From the NCBI GenBank assembly GCA_946482165.1, contig CAMLQS010000115.1, positions 1 through 13,329 of the forward strand: a stretch of 13,329 nt of DNA. Reading direction: 5' to 3'. Origin of the DNA: an uncultured Verrucomicrobiota bacterium. Its GTDB lineage: Bacteria; Verrucomicrobiota; Verrucomicrobiae; Opitutales; Opitutaceae. The first letter of the stretch is position 1; each line of letters begins with the position of its first letter. Made by a program: the position numbers and the translations under genes. Shown here piece after piece: positions 6,806 through 13,329 of this stretch. The notes beneath the pieces were generated by a model, which was given only the letters and a program-made list of their open reading frames with translations, ran no database searches and had not been told where the DNA came from.

Positions 6806-9091
6806 ATGCACCTGTTCCGCCAAGCCCGCTTTCCGTCTCCCCCCGCAGACCCTCGTCGGGGTTCCGCCCTGATCACCGTCACGATCGTCTCCGCCGTGGT
6901 GATCCTGCTCGTCGGCTCGATTCTCAGTTATGCGCTTACGGAGCGGCGTCTGAACCTGCGCCATGCCGCGCGCCTCGAGGCGCGCAACGCCGCGGAGTCC
7001 CTCGCCGAATACGGCGCCGCCCAGATTCGCCAGAAATACGAGACCCGCGGCACTTTCACCCTCAATCCCAACGGCACCGACGCCCTTAGCCAACCCGCCA
7101 GCTCCTTCTGGAGCGGCAGCCGCGTCGTCAGCACCGCATCCGACCTCACCGGCGCCACCTACCCGCCCTCCGCCTCCCACGATCTCGAGCTGATCGGCGG
7201 CACGGAACGCACCGTGACCACCGGCACAAGCAGTCTCTACTTCGTGAACCCCGCCGACGAAAACAACAAGGGCGACCCGCTCAGCGGAAAATGGGTGACC
7301 CGTCGCGACGTCTCCGTCATCGCCCGCGCCACCGTGCGTCCCGCCGGTGGCGGCAGCCCCATCACCGCCTACGTCACCGAGCGCATCTCCGTCCGCGGAG
7401 CGCCGCTCTTCGCGCACGCCATCTTCTACAACATGGACCTGGAGATCTTTAACGGTCCGCCGATGAACATCACCGGTCCCGTCCATACCAACGGCAATCT
7501 CTACCTCTACCCCGACAACAACAGCTCGCTCAACTTCTACGGCAACGTCACCGCCACCGGAAACATCTACAAGGCCAAGAAGCCGGGCGACAACTCGGGC
7601 GACGGCAACAGCGCGACGAGCCGCAACGGCTCGATCAACTTCCTCAACAAAACCGGCGCGCTTGTGAACCTCTACGGCAAGGACCTCACGCGCCCCGCGT
7701 CCAACCCCGGCTCGGATTTCTGGCGCGACTCCACCGGATTCACCGGCACCTCGGGCACCTCCTTCGCCAACTTCGCCGCCAACGCCTCCCAAGCCTGGAA
7801 CGGCTATCTCCAGACCAAGGATCACGGCATCCAAAACTACACGCCGGTCGCGATCGGAAAATACGTCGAGGACCCGACCCCCTCCAACGGCGTCGACAAC
7901 TCGGTGAACAGCGGCCGCGCCATCATCGAGCCTCCTGCGCTGCCGCTCGGCAGCGACACGAACTACGCCACGAAAGTGGAGGTCGAAAAACAGAAATACT
8001 CCAACATGGCCGGACTCTACATCTCCGTGACCCCCGGCAGCACCACGGGCAACATCACCCTCACCAGGAGGGGAATCGCCTCCGACGGCACCTTTAAGAC
8101 CACCAAAACCCTCACCATGCCGGGCAACAAGAAACTCGTGACGTATTCGCCCTACGCCGAGACCACCTCCGGCGGCAATACCACGGTCACCAAAGGCATG
8201 TATGACCGGCATCGCGCAAAGCAGATCGACCTGGTCGAACTCGACATCAGCGCGCTTCGCGACGCGGTCGCCGAGATGCAAAAGTCCTCGTCGGATCAGG
8301 ATGTCAACAAGCGGATCGGCGACTTCACCACGGATGACTGGACGGGAGTGGTCTACATCGACGTGACCGGCGGCCCCACGACCCGCGTCGTCGACGAATC
8401 ATCCTACCCCGCCGGCAGCACCGTCGCCGCGACCAACACCCGCAACACCAACACCGCCGTCCGCATCATCAACGGCACGGGCAAGGCCCCGAGCTACGGG
8501 ACCGCCAATCCCGGCCTGACCATCGCCTCCAACGCGCCCATCTACGTGAAGGGCAATTTCAACACCACCGTCGCCAACGGCGCCAACGTGAACGCCACGT
8601 CGACGAACAACCCGGCCACCGATTACGAAAGCGGCGAAGTCCCCTGCGCCATCGTCTCCGACGCGATCACCGTGCTTTCGAATGGCTTCAACGACTCCAC
8701 CAGCAAGGGCTCCACGACCCCCAACGCCTCCTCCGACATCGTGGTATCCGCCGCATTCCTCACCGGCATCGCCCCGACGAACAAAAACAACAACGGCAAG
8801 ACCTCCGGCGGCGCGCACAACATCGTTCGCTTCCTCGAAAACTGGAGCAACAAGGACACCTGGTTCCGCGGCTCGCTCGTCTGCCTCTTCGAAAGCCGCG
8901 TCTTCACCGAACCCCACGGCACGAGCAGTTACTACAGTCCGCCGAACCGAAACTGGGGCTTCAACAAGCTCTTCGGCCAAGGCACCTACCCGCCCGGCAC
9001 TCCCCGCGTGCTCTCCTACCGCCGCGTCGATTTCACCGACCTCTCCGCCGCCGAATACGCGACCATGCGGGATTCGTTCAACTGGAAGTAA
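6806..9091 (+). CDS. Very large PilX/GspK-like pseudopilin with extended extracellular domain
   Basis: A 761-residue protein. The leader ends PRRG (Gly19), followed by SALITVTIVSAVVILLVGS, a prepilin-type helix at about 20-44. It has Thr, not Glu, at +5, as is usual for PilX and GspK tip subunits. A helical stalk rich in Arg and Ala follows (about 45-75). Residues about 205-290 hold NMDLEIFNGPPMNITGPVHTNGN and repeated Asn/Gly-rich strands that suggest a beta-helix or similar fold. The C-terminal third has APIYVKGNFN, a block RFLENW...WFRGSLVCLFES, and YSPPNRNWGFNKLF, which I recall from hypothetical PilX-like proteins of Verrucomicrobiota and related phyla. Only two cysteines exist, Cys614 and Cys693, both in this region. 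The protein is several times longer than a classical PilX (roughly 200 residues). As last gene of the operon it may be a tip adhesin or a substrate-binding component; its exact function is unknown. Confidence 0.72.
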   Translation: MHLFRQARFPSPPADPRRGSALITVTIVSAVVILLVGSILSYALTERRLNLRHAARLEARNAAESLAEYGAAQIRQKYETRGTFTLNPNGTDALSQPASSFWSGSRVVSTASDLTGATYPPSASHDLELIGGTERTVTTGTSSLYFVNPADENNKGDPLSGKWVTRRDVSVIARATVRPAGGGSPITAYVTERISVRGAPLFAHAIFYNMDLEIFNGPPMNITGPVHTNGNLYLYPDNNSSLNFYGNVTATGNIYKAKKPGDNSGDGNSATSRNGSINFLNKTGALVNLYGKDLTRPASNPGSDFWRDSTGFTGTSGTSFANFAANASQAWNGYLQTKDHGIQNYTPVAIGKYVEDPTPSNGVDNSVNSGRAIIEPPALPLGSDTNYATKVEVEKQKYSNMAGLYISVTPGSTTGNITLTRRGIASDGTFKTTKTLTMPGNKKLVTYSPYAETTSGGNTTVTKGMYDRHRAKQIDLVELDISALRDAVAEMQKSSSDQDVNKRIGDFTTDDWTGVVYIDVTGGPTTRVVDESSYPAGSTVAATNTRNTNTAVRIINGTGKAPSYGTANPGLTIASNAPIYVKGNFNTTVANGANVNATSTNNPATDYESGEVPCAIVSDAITVLSNGFNDSTSKGSTTPNASSDIVVSAAFLTGIAPTNKNNNGKTSGGAHNIVRFLENWSNKDTWFRGSLVCLFESRVFTEPHGTSSYYSPPNRNWGFNKLFGQGTYPPGTPRVLSYRRVDFTDLSAAEYATMRDSFNWK

Positions 9092-9242
9092 GCCCCGGCC
9101 GGCCCGCCCCGCCCGGGCGGCTCCGCCTCCCTCCCGGCGCCCTGCCGCCCCGCCGCCCGAGGCGATGTTCGTAATACGAACATTGCCCGGCGGGTGCGCG
9201 ACGGCGCCGCGAAACAAGGCCCCGGCCGATTCGCCGGTGCGG
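9092..9242. other. Intergenic spacer without a gene
   Basis: This GC-rich stretch lies between the convergent PilX-like gene and cysI. It contains a 12-base perfect palindrome CCGCCCGGGCGG at 9109-9120 without a T-run and the longer palindrome at 9161-9187 listed separately. No reading frame here has independent support; the frames crossing it are continuations of shadow frames from the neighbours. Confidence 0.6.
9161..9187. repeat. Near-perfect 27-base palindrome of unknown role
   Basis: Around the central A at 9174, the nine bases ATGTTCGTA are mirrored exactly by TACGAACAT. One G/T wobble follows and then three more pairs, giving 12 Watson-Crick pairs and one wobble per arm around a single central base. 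A one-base centre cannot form a stable RNA loop at full length, and there is no adjacent T-run, so a dimeric DNA-binding protein site is more likely than a terminator. It lies 70 bases after the PilX-like stop codon. Confidence 0.6.
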
Positions 9243-9273
9243 AAAAAAGGCGCGCCATCCGGCGCGCCTTTTT
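9243..9273. terminator. Bidirectional rho-independent terminator between the pseudopilin operon and cysI
   Basis: A perfect 8-bp stem GGCGCGCC (9249-9256) pairs with GGCGCGCC (9261-9268) across an ATCC loop. AAAAAA stands on the left and TTTTT on the right, so the A/T runs also pair and both strands have a U-run. It lies 22 bases beyond the cysI stop and about 150 bases after the pseudopilin operon. Confidence 0.92.
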
Positions 9274-9295
9274 GTATTCAACGAATGATGACGGA

Positions 9296-11062
9296 TCAGG
9301 CCGCGGGCGCCGAGGGAGCCGCGGCGGCCTTCGGCGCGGGCGGCGGCACGAGGCCTCCGTTGCCCACGAAATGGAAGGTCGCGTCCTTCGGCAGGATCTC
9401 GCGCTCGCAGAAATCGCCGAACTTCTCGCCCGGCAAACGCTCCTTGGCGTAGCGCTTGATCACCGGCTCGAGCAACTTCACCGCCTCCTCGAACGTGATG
9501 CTCGGGGAAACCAGGCGGTTCAGGCGCGTGCCGTTGTAGGCCGCGCCCAAATACAGCGCGTATTTGTTCGGCGCCTTGCCCACGAAGCCGATCTCCGCGA
9601 GGTAGGGTCGCGCGCAACCGTTCGGGCACCCCGTGACGCGAAGGCTGATCGCGTCCTCATGCAGGCCGGCCTCGTCGAGGATGGTCTCGAAACGGGCGAT
9701 CAGGTCGGGCAGCGCGCGTTCGCTTTCCGCCAGGGCGAGGCCGCAGGTGGGGAGCGCGACGCACGAGAGCGCGTTGAGACGCAGGCCCGAACGCTCGTTC
9801 TCCTTGTCCAGACCGTAGCGGGCGAGGATCGCCTCGATCACCGGCTTCTCCCGCTCGCTCACGCCGGAGATGGTGAGGTTCTGCGAGGGGGTGAGGCGGA
9901 AGTCGCCGCGGTGCATCTGGGCGATCTCGCGCAGCGCCGTCTTCATCGGCCAGCCCGCGCGGTCGACGATGCGGCCCGAGAGGATGTGCAGCCCATAGAA
10001 CCAGCTCCCGTCGGCGTTCTTGTGCCAGCCGGCGGGGTCTTGGATCGTGGTGAACGCGTAGGGGCGCGCCGGTCCGAAGGTGACACCGCTGCGCTTCTCG
10101 ACCTCGGCCTTGAACCACTCGATGCCGCGATCGGCGATGGTGTATTTGAGGCGCGCGTGCTTTCGGTCCGTGCGGTCGCCGAAATCGCGCTGCGTGGTCA
10201 GGACCGCCTCGCCGATCTTGTTCACCTGGTCGCGGGAAATGAAGCCGAGCGTGTCCGCCAGACGCGGGAACGTCTTCTCGTTGCCGTGGCTCATGCCGAG
10301 GCCGCCGCCGACGGTCACGTTGTAGCCGAGCAACTTGCCGTCGTCGATGATGGCTATGTAGCCGAGGTCCTGCGAAAACACGTCGACGTCGTTGGACGGC
10401 GGCACGGCGAAGCCGGTCTTGAATTTGCGCGGGAGATACGTGGAGCCATACATCGTCTCGACCTCGGGCTCGCCGCCGGCGACGAGTTCCTCGTCGAGCC
10501 AGATCTCGTGGTAGGCGCGGGTCTTGGGCAGCGCGTAGTCGCTCCAGTTTTTCGCGTCCTGGTAAACCTGCTCGATCACGGGCGACTGCTCGGGATTCAC
10601 CGGGGCCATGACGTTGCGGTTAACGTCGCCGCAGGCCGCGATCGAATCGAGGAGCACCTTGTGCATGCCTTGGATCAGGGGCTTCATGTTGCCCTTCACC
10701 ACTCCGTGAAACTGGAAGGTCTGGCGCGTCGTGATGCGCAGCGAAGGCGAGGCCAGATCGGTCGCGAGCTGGTCCAGCACCAGCCACTGGTGCGCGGTCG
10801 CCTTGCCGCCCGGCAAACGCACGCGCAGCATGAACGAGTAGGCCTTGTCCTTGCCCGCCTTCTTCAAGGCGATGCGCTGGTCTCGGTCGTCCTGCTGATA
10901 GGTCCCATGGAATTTGATCAGCTGCTCGCCATCGGCCGAGACCGTCGGCGTGGACGCATCGGCGAATTCCGCCTTGAGGTTGCCGCGCAGGTGACGCGAA
11001 GCGGTCTTGATACCTTCGTTGGCAACGAGGGGCTTGGGAGCGGGAGCGGAATCGGAGGACAT
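9296..11062 (-). CDS. cysI: Sulfite reductase hemoprotein (beta) subunit
   Basis: This enzyme reduces sulfite to sulfide with six electrons at a coupled sirohaem/[4Fe-4S] centre in the assimilatory sulfate pathway, in the cytoplasm. With the ATG at 11062 it is 588 residues. The cluster ligands are CVALPTC (Cys434, Cys440) and CPNGC (Cys479, Cys483), the same numbering I know for E. coli CysI. Substrate and sirohaem residues are also recognisable: FHGTYQQDDRD, the Arg in TTRQTFQFHG, and the paired lysines in LPRKFKT. The C-terminus carries an extra Pro/Ala-rich tail (PPPAPKAAAAPSAPAA) not seen in E. coli. An in-frame TTG at 11071 would add three residues; I prefer the ATG. No cysJ flavoprotein partner is in the window, so the electron donor (CysJ or ferredoxin) is not shown. 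It has its own AT-rich promoter region upstream. Confidence 0.95.
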   Translation of the reverse strand: MSSDSAPAPKPLVANEGIKTASRHLRGNLKAEFADASTPTVSADGEQLIKFHGTYQQDDRDQRIALKKAGKDKAYSFMLRVRLPGGKATAHQWLVLDQLATDLASPSLRITTRQTFQFHGVVKGNMKPLIQGMHKVLLDSIAACGDVNRNVMAPVNPEQSPVIEQVYQDAKNWSDYALPKTRAYHEIWLDEELVAGGEPEVETMYGSTYLPRKFKTGFAVPPSNDVDVFSQDLGYIAIIDDGKLLGYNVTVGGGLGMSHGNEKTFPRLADTLGFISRDQVNKIGEAVLTTQRDFGDRTDRKHARLKYTIADRGIEWFKAEVEKRSGVTFGPARPYAFTTIQDPAGWHKNADGSWFYGLHILSGRIVDRAGWPMKTALREIAQMHRGDFRLTPSQNLTISGVSEREKPVIEAILARYGLDKENERSGLRLNALSCVALPTCGLALAESERALPDLIARFETILDEAGLHEDAISLRVTGCPNGCARPYLAEIGFVGKAPNKYALYLGAAYNGTRLNRLVSPSITFEEAVKLLEPVIKRYAKERLPGEKFGDFCEREILPKDATFHFVGNGGLVPPPAPKAAAAPSAPAA

Positions 11063-11124
11063 GACGATCAAAAGAAAAGGGATGAAACGTGGTAAGGTCG
11101 CACTTCAGGCGCGAGGGGCAAATA

Positions 11125-11154
11125 CTTTTATTGATTAGTTCACTAAGATACCAA
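11125..11154 (-). promoter_or_regulatory. Probable cysI promoter with an internal dyad (possible operator)
   Basis: On the minus strand, TTGGTA (11154-11149) and TAAAAG (11130-11125), each four of six matches to sigma-70 boxes, are 18 bases apart. They sit in a stretch (about 11121-11161) that is strikingly AT-rich against the GC-rich background. Inside the spacer is the dyad TTAGT-TC-ACTAA at 11135-11146, placed where a bound repressor would block RNA polymerase. The predicted transcript begins near 11118, giving a leader of about 56 bases with no obvious Shine-Dalgarno sequence. The exact boxes are uncertain. Confidence 0.45.
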
Positions 11155-11190
11155 AGATAACAAGCCGCCTACGCCGCAAACGGCTTCGCA

Positions 11191-12393
11191 TCAACGATTC
11201 GCCAGCACGCCCATCAGTTCGGAGCCGACGGCGTCGGCCAATAATCTTCCGGCCCGGGTCAAACGAATCGCGGTCTCGGAGCGTTCGAGGAGCTCGGCGG
11301 ACTCCAGCCGGCCGAGCTCGGTTTCAAGCTCCTCCCACCCCCGGGTGTCCGAAAACCGGCCTCGGATCTCCGCGAGATCGACGCCTTCGTTCAGGCGCAG
11401 ACCGAAAACCAGAGCGTCCTCCGCAAGCAGCGCGGGGGTCAGGACCACGCGATCCTCGGTCATGCGTTCGCCGCGGGCGACCTGCGCGACCCATTTTTCG
11501 AGGTCGGCCGGATTGGCCCCGCGCAAGCCGCCGTGCTGCCCGGCGGCGGAGGGGCCGACGCCGACCCACTCGTGCATGCGCCATGTATTCAGGTTATGGG
11601 CACACCGGTGGCCCGGCCGCGCGAAATTGGAGACTTCGTATTGCGCGTAGCCGGCCGCGGCCAGTTCGTCCCACGCCCGGCCGTAGAGGCGCGCCTCGTG
11701 CTCGGGGTCGAGTTTCACCTTCCCCTGCGAGAGCTTCACCCAGAGTTTCGTGTCCTCCTCGAAGGTCAGGCAGTAGGTCGAGAGGTGGTCGGGCGCGAGC
11801 GAGACCGCCATGCGGAGGTCCTCGACCAAGGCCGCTTCGTCCTGCCCGGGGAGCGCGAACATCAGGTCAAGGTTGACGCTCGCGAAGCCCGCCGCACGCA
11901 CCCGCTCGTAGGCGCGCAGGATTTGCTCGCGGGTGTGCTGGCGACCCAGCGCCTCCAGCAGCGAAGGGGAAAAACTCTGGACGCCCATCGACACGCGCGT
12001 GACGCCCACCGACTTCAGCGCCGCCAGCCTTGCTTCGGTCACGGACGCCGGCGCGAGTTCCACCGACCACTCCTTCGGCTGGCCGCCGCAGGCTTCCAGC
12101 ACGATCTCGCCCAGCGTCCGCAGGTCGTCCGGCGAAAGCAGCCCCGGGGTGCCGCCGCCCCAGAACACGGTGTCGACCGGGCGTCGCCATGCCACGAGCG
12201 CCAGCTCCCGGCGGACGGCGTCCAAATACGAAACCACGCCCTCCCGGGTCGGCGTGGTCTGGTAGAAAGCGCAGAAATCGCAGGTGCTCGCGCAGAAAGG
12301 AACGTGCACATAGAGCCCCAGCGGGCTTTTCGCGAAAGCCGCGTCAAGCGCCGGAGCGTCCATTTCCTGCTTTGCCATGGGTGAGTTGGCCAT
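11191..12393 (-). CDS. hemW: Radical SAM haem chaperone HemW
   Basis: A 400-residue radical-SAM protein of the HemW family, long misnamed as oxygen-independent coproporphyrinogen III oxidase. The [4Fe-4S]/SAM motif is CASTCDFC (Cys34, Cys38, Cys41) within YVHVPFCASTCDFC. The GGGTP SAM-binding loop is at 79-83. Further family blocks are RVSMGVQSF, LDLMFALPGQ, YEVSNFARPGHRCAHN and GVGPSAAG, with a C-terminal winged-helix-like region. The PxxRYTSYPTA-type N-terminus of true HemN is absent. HemW is thought to carry haem to membrane respiratory enzymes. ATGs at 12393, 12378 and 12363 are all possible starts, and the first 23 residues are not conserved in the family as I know it; none has a good Shine-Dalgarno sequence. 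A weak hairpin (AAGCCG/CGGCTT, 11162-11186) follows the stop. Downstream cysI is on the same strand but probably has its own promoter. Confidence 0.92.
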   Translation of the reverse strand: MANSPMAKQEMDAPALDAAFAKSPLGLYVHVPFCASTCDFCAFYQTTPTREGVVSYLDAVRRELALVAWRRPVDTVFWGGGTPGLLSPDDLRTLGEIVLEACGGQPKEWSVELAPASVTEARLAALKSVGVTRVSMGVQSFSPSLLEALGRQHTREQILRAYERVRAAGFASVNLDLMFALPGQDEAALVEDLRMAVSLAPDHLSTYCLTFEEDTKLWVKLSQGKVKLDPEHEARLYGRAWDELAAAGYAQYEVSNFARPGHRCAHNLNTWRMHEWVGVGPSAAGQHGGLRGANPADLEKWVAQVARGERMTEDRVVLTPALLAEDALVFGLRLNEGVDLAEIRGRFSDTRGWEELETELGRLESAELLERSETAIRLTRAGRLLADAVGSELMGVLANR

Positions 12394-12427
12394 TATCGCT
12401 GTCGGCTTACCCGATTACTACATCGCG

Positions 12428-13329
12428 ATGCACCACCAATCCGTTTTCACCCTGCCCCGAATCCTGCGCGCCGTGTTTTGCGCCGCCGCCCTCGCCTTGC
12501 TCGCGGGCTGCGATCTCAAGCTCACCGACCTGACGCCGAAGGTTTTGCCGGAGAATCCCTCGCGCATCTACACCTTCGGCCTGCGCGTGACGCCCAAGAC
12601 CACCACGGTGCAGGAAGGCAGCGTCAAGGCCCGCCTGGTCGTCGACGGACAGATCCACGAGATGAAGGCCGGCGCCCTCGGCAAGAACGTGTTCGAGTAT
12701 GAGTTCCAGCTGCCCGCCGGCCGCGACGAACTCGCCTATTACTACATCGTCGACTATGCCATCGAGCATGGCGGCGGCATCACCCGCAAGCAGGACTACA
12801 CCGACATCACCCGCACCCGCGTCGTCGGCCGTTACGTGCTCTCCATGGAGACCAACCGCGGTCCCGTCGGCGCCCGCATCAGCGTCGTCGGCCGCGGCTT
12901 CGGCAGCGCCGACGTGGTGAAGTTCGACGATCAGCCCGTCCGCACCGTCTTCGAATCGGCCAACGCCCTCAGCTTCTACGTTCCCGCCGTCGAGAGCGGC
13001 CGCAACTACCGCGTCACGCTCGAAGGCGCCGCCGGCAACTCGCCCATCGGCACCTTCCGCGTCGACGCCGCCGTGCTCGACGTCTCCCCCACCTCGCTCT
13101 CGCTCACCCAAGGCGGCGTGCAACCCCTCACCTTCACGATCCCCGCTCCCGCCCCCGCGGGCGGCCAGCTCCTCGATGTCACGACCGACATCCCCGAGAG
13201 CGTGATCATGCCCGAGGTGCTCGTTCCCGCCGGCCTGTCCTCCCTCACCGTCGACGTCAAGGGCGGCAAGCCCGGCACCGGCAACCTGTTCCTCAAGGGC
13301 TACGGCAACACCGGCGAGATCACGATCCC
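12428..13329 (+). CDS. Lipoprotein with IPT/TIG-like domain, 3' partial
   Basis: The ATG at 12428 opens a frame that runs off the right edge after 300 codons. Residues 1-28 are a lipoprotein signal: a basic start, a hydrophobic stretch AVFCAAALALLAG, and the lipobox LAGC with Cys28 as the lipidated residue. Asp29 stands at +2. Residues about 35-130 are beta-rich with a YYYIVDYAIE strand. Residues about 135-212 (ISVVGRGFGSADVVKFDDQPV...YVPAVESGRNYRVTLEG...IGTFRV) fit an IPT/TIG immunoglobulin-like fold. Another beta-sandwich with VSPTSLSLTQGG begins after 215. It is likely an envelope-anchored surface or periplasmic binding protein; no enzymatic motif is seen and the specific role is unknown. 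It is divergent from hemW with only 34 bases between the outermost starts. Confidence 0.75.
   Translation, partial: MHHQSVFTLPRILRAVFCAAALALLAGCDLKLTDLTPKVLPENPSRIYTFGLRVTPKTTTVQEGSVKARLVVDGQIHEMKAGALGKNVFEYEFQLPAGRDELAYYYIVDYAIEHGGGITRKQDYTDITRTRVVGRYVLSMETNRGPVGARISVVGRGFGSADVVKFDDQPVRTVFESANALSFYVPAVESGRNYRVTLEGAAGNSPIGTFRVDAAVLDVSPTSLSLTQGGVQPLTFTIPAPAPAGGQLLDVTTDIPESVIMPEVLVPAGLSSLTVDVKGGKPGTGNLFLKGYGNTGEITI

Noticed and set aside
5840..8281. An 813-residue open frame antisense to the pseudopilin genes
   Set aside because: It crosses three genes with clear pilin features on the other strand, its translation is Gly/Val/Arg/Asp-rich without recognisable motifs, and long antisense frames are expected from strong G/C third-position bias.
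9194..11095. A 633-residue open frame on the plus strand opposite cysI
   Set aside because: cysI on the minus strand has full-length family homology and all cluster cysteines. The antisense translation is low-complexity, rich in Arg, Val, Leu and Asp, and matches nothing I know.
12407..13123. A 238-residue minus-strand frame at the right edge
   Set aside because: The plus strand here has a lipoprotein signal with a lipobox and a TIG-like domain; the minus-strand translation is Gly/Ala/Asp/Val-rich shadow sequence.

Overview
The window is GC-rich, densely coded bacterial chromosome. Its style fits Verrucomicrobiota, most likely Opitutales/Opitutaceae, but this is an inference from recollected protein families and not a database result. 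The supporting points are a long secreted protein with Calx-beta modules, delta-60 repeats and a DxDxDG-xxx-EFALGxDP type C-terminus, a pseudopilin cluster with a very large PilX-like member, and a general lack of strong Shine-Dalgarno sequences. No mobile element, CRISPR array, tRNA or rRNA was seen.

Layout. At 1-3768 (+) lies a secreted metzincin-type protease, gametolysin/M11-like, whose 5' end is outside the window. It converges on gltX (glutamyl-tRNA synthetase, 5238-3835, minus), and a strong hairpin that can terminate in both directions sits between them. Divergent from gltX is a three-gene operon (about 5426-9091, +). It encodes two short type II/IV pseudopilin-like proteins and one 761-residue PilX/GspK-like protein. 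A second bidirectional terminator follows, together with an unexplained near-perfect palindrome. Next come cysI (sulfite reductase hemoprotein, 11062-9296, minus) and hemW (radical-SAM haem chaperone, 12393-11191, minus). They are separated by an AT-rich promoter region with a small dyad. Divergent from hemW, a lipoprotein with an IPT/TIG-like domain begins at 12428 and runs off the right edge.

How the genes work together. gltX, cysI and hemW are core metabolism: tRNA charging, sulfite to sulfide, and haem delivery. The protease, the pseudopilin operon and the lipoprotein are envelope or secretion functions. The pseudopilin operon is the one clear multi-gene unit: its gaps are 3 and 15 bases and all three products carry prepilin-like N-termini. 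The most distinctive items are the large PilX-like protein, the protease-plus-propeller architecture with a single cysteine in its propeptide region, the 27-base palindrome after the pilin operon, and the dyad inside the predicted cysI promoter. I see no convincing evidence for a wholly new multi-gene system here.
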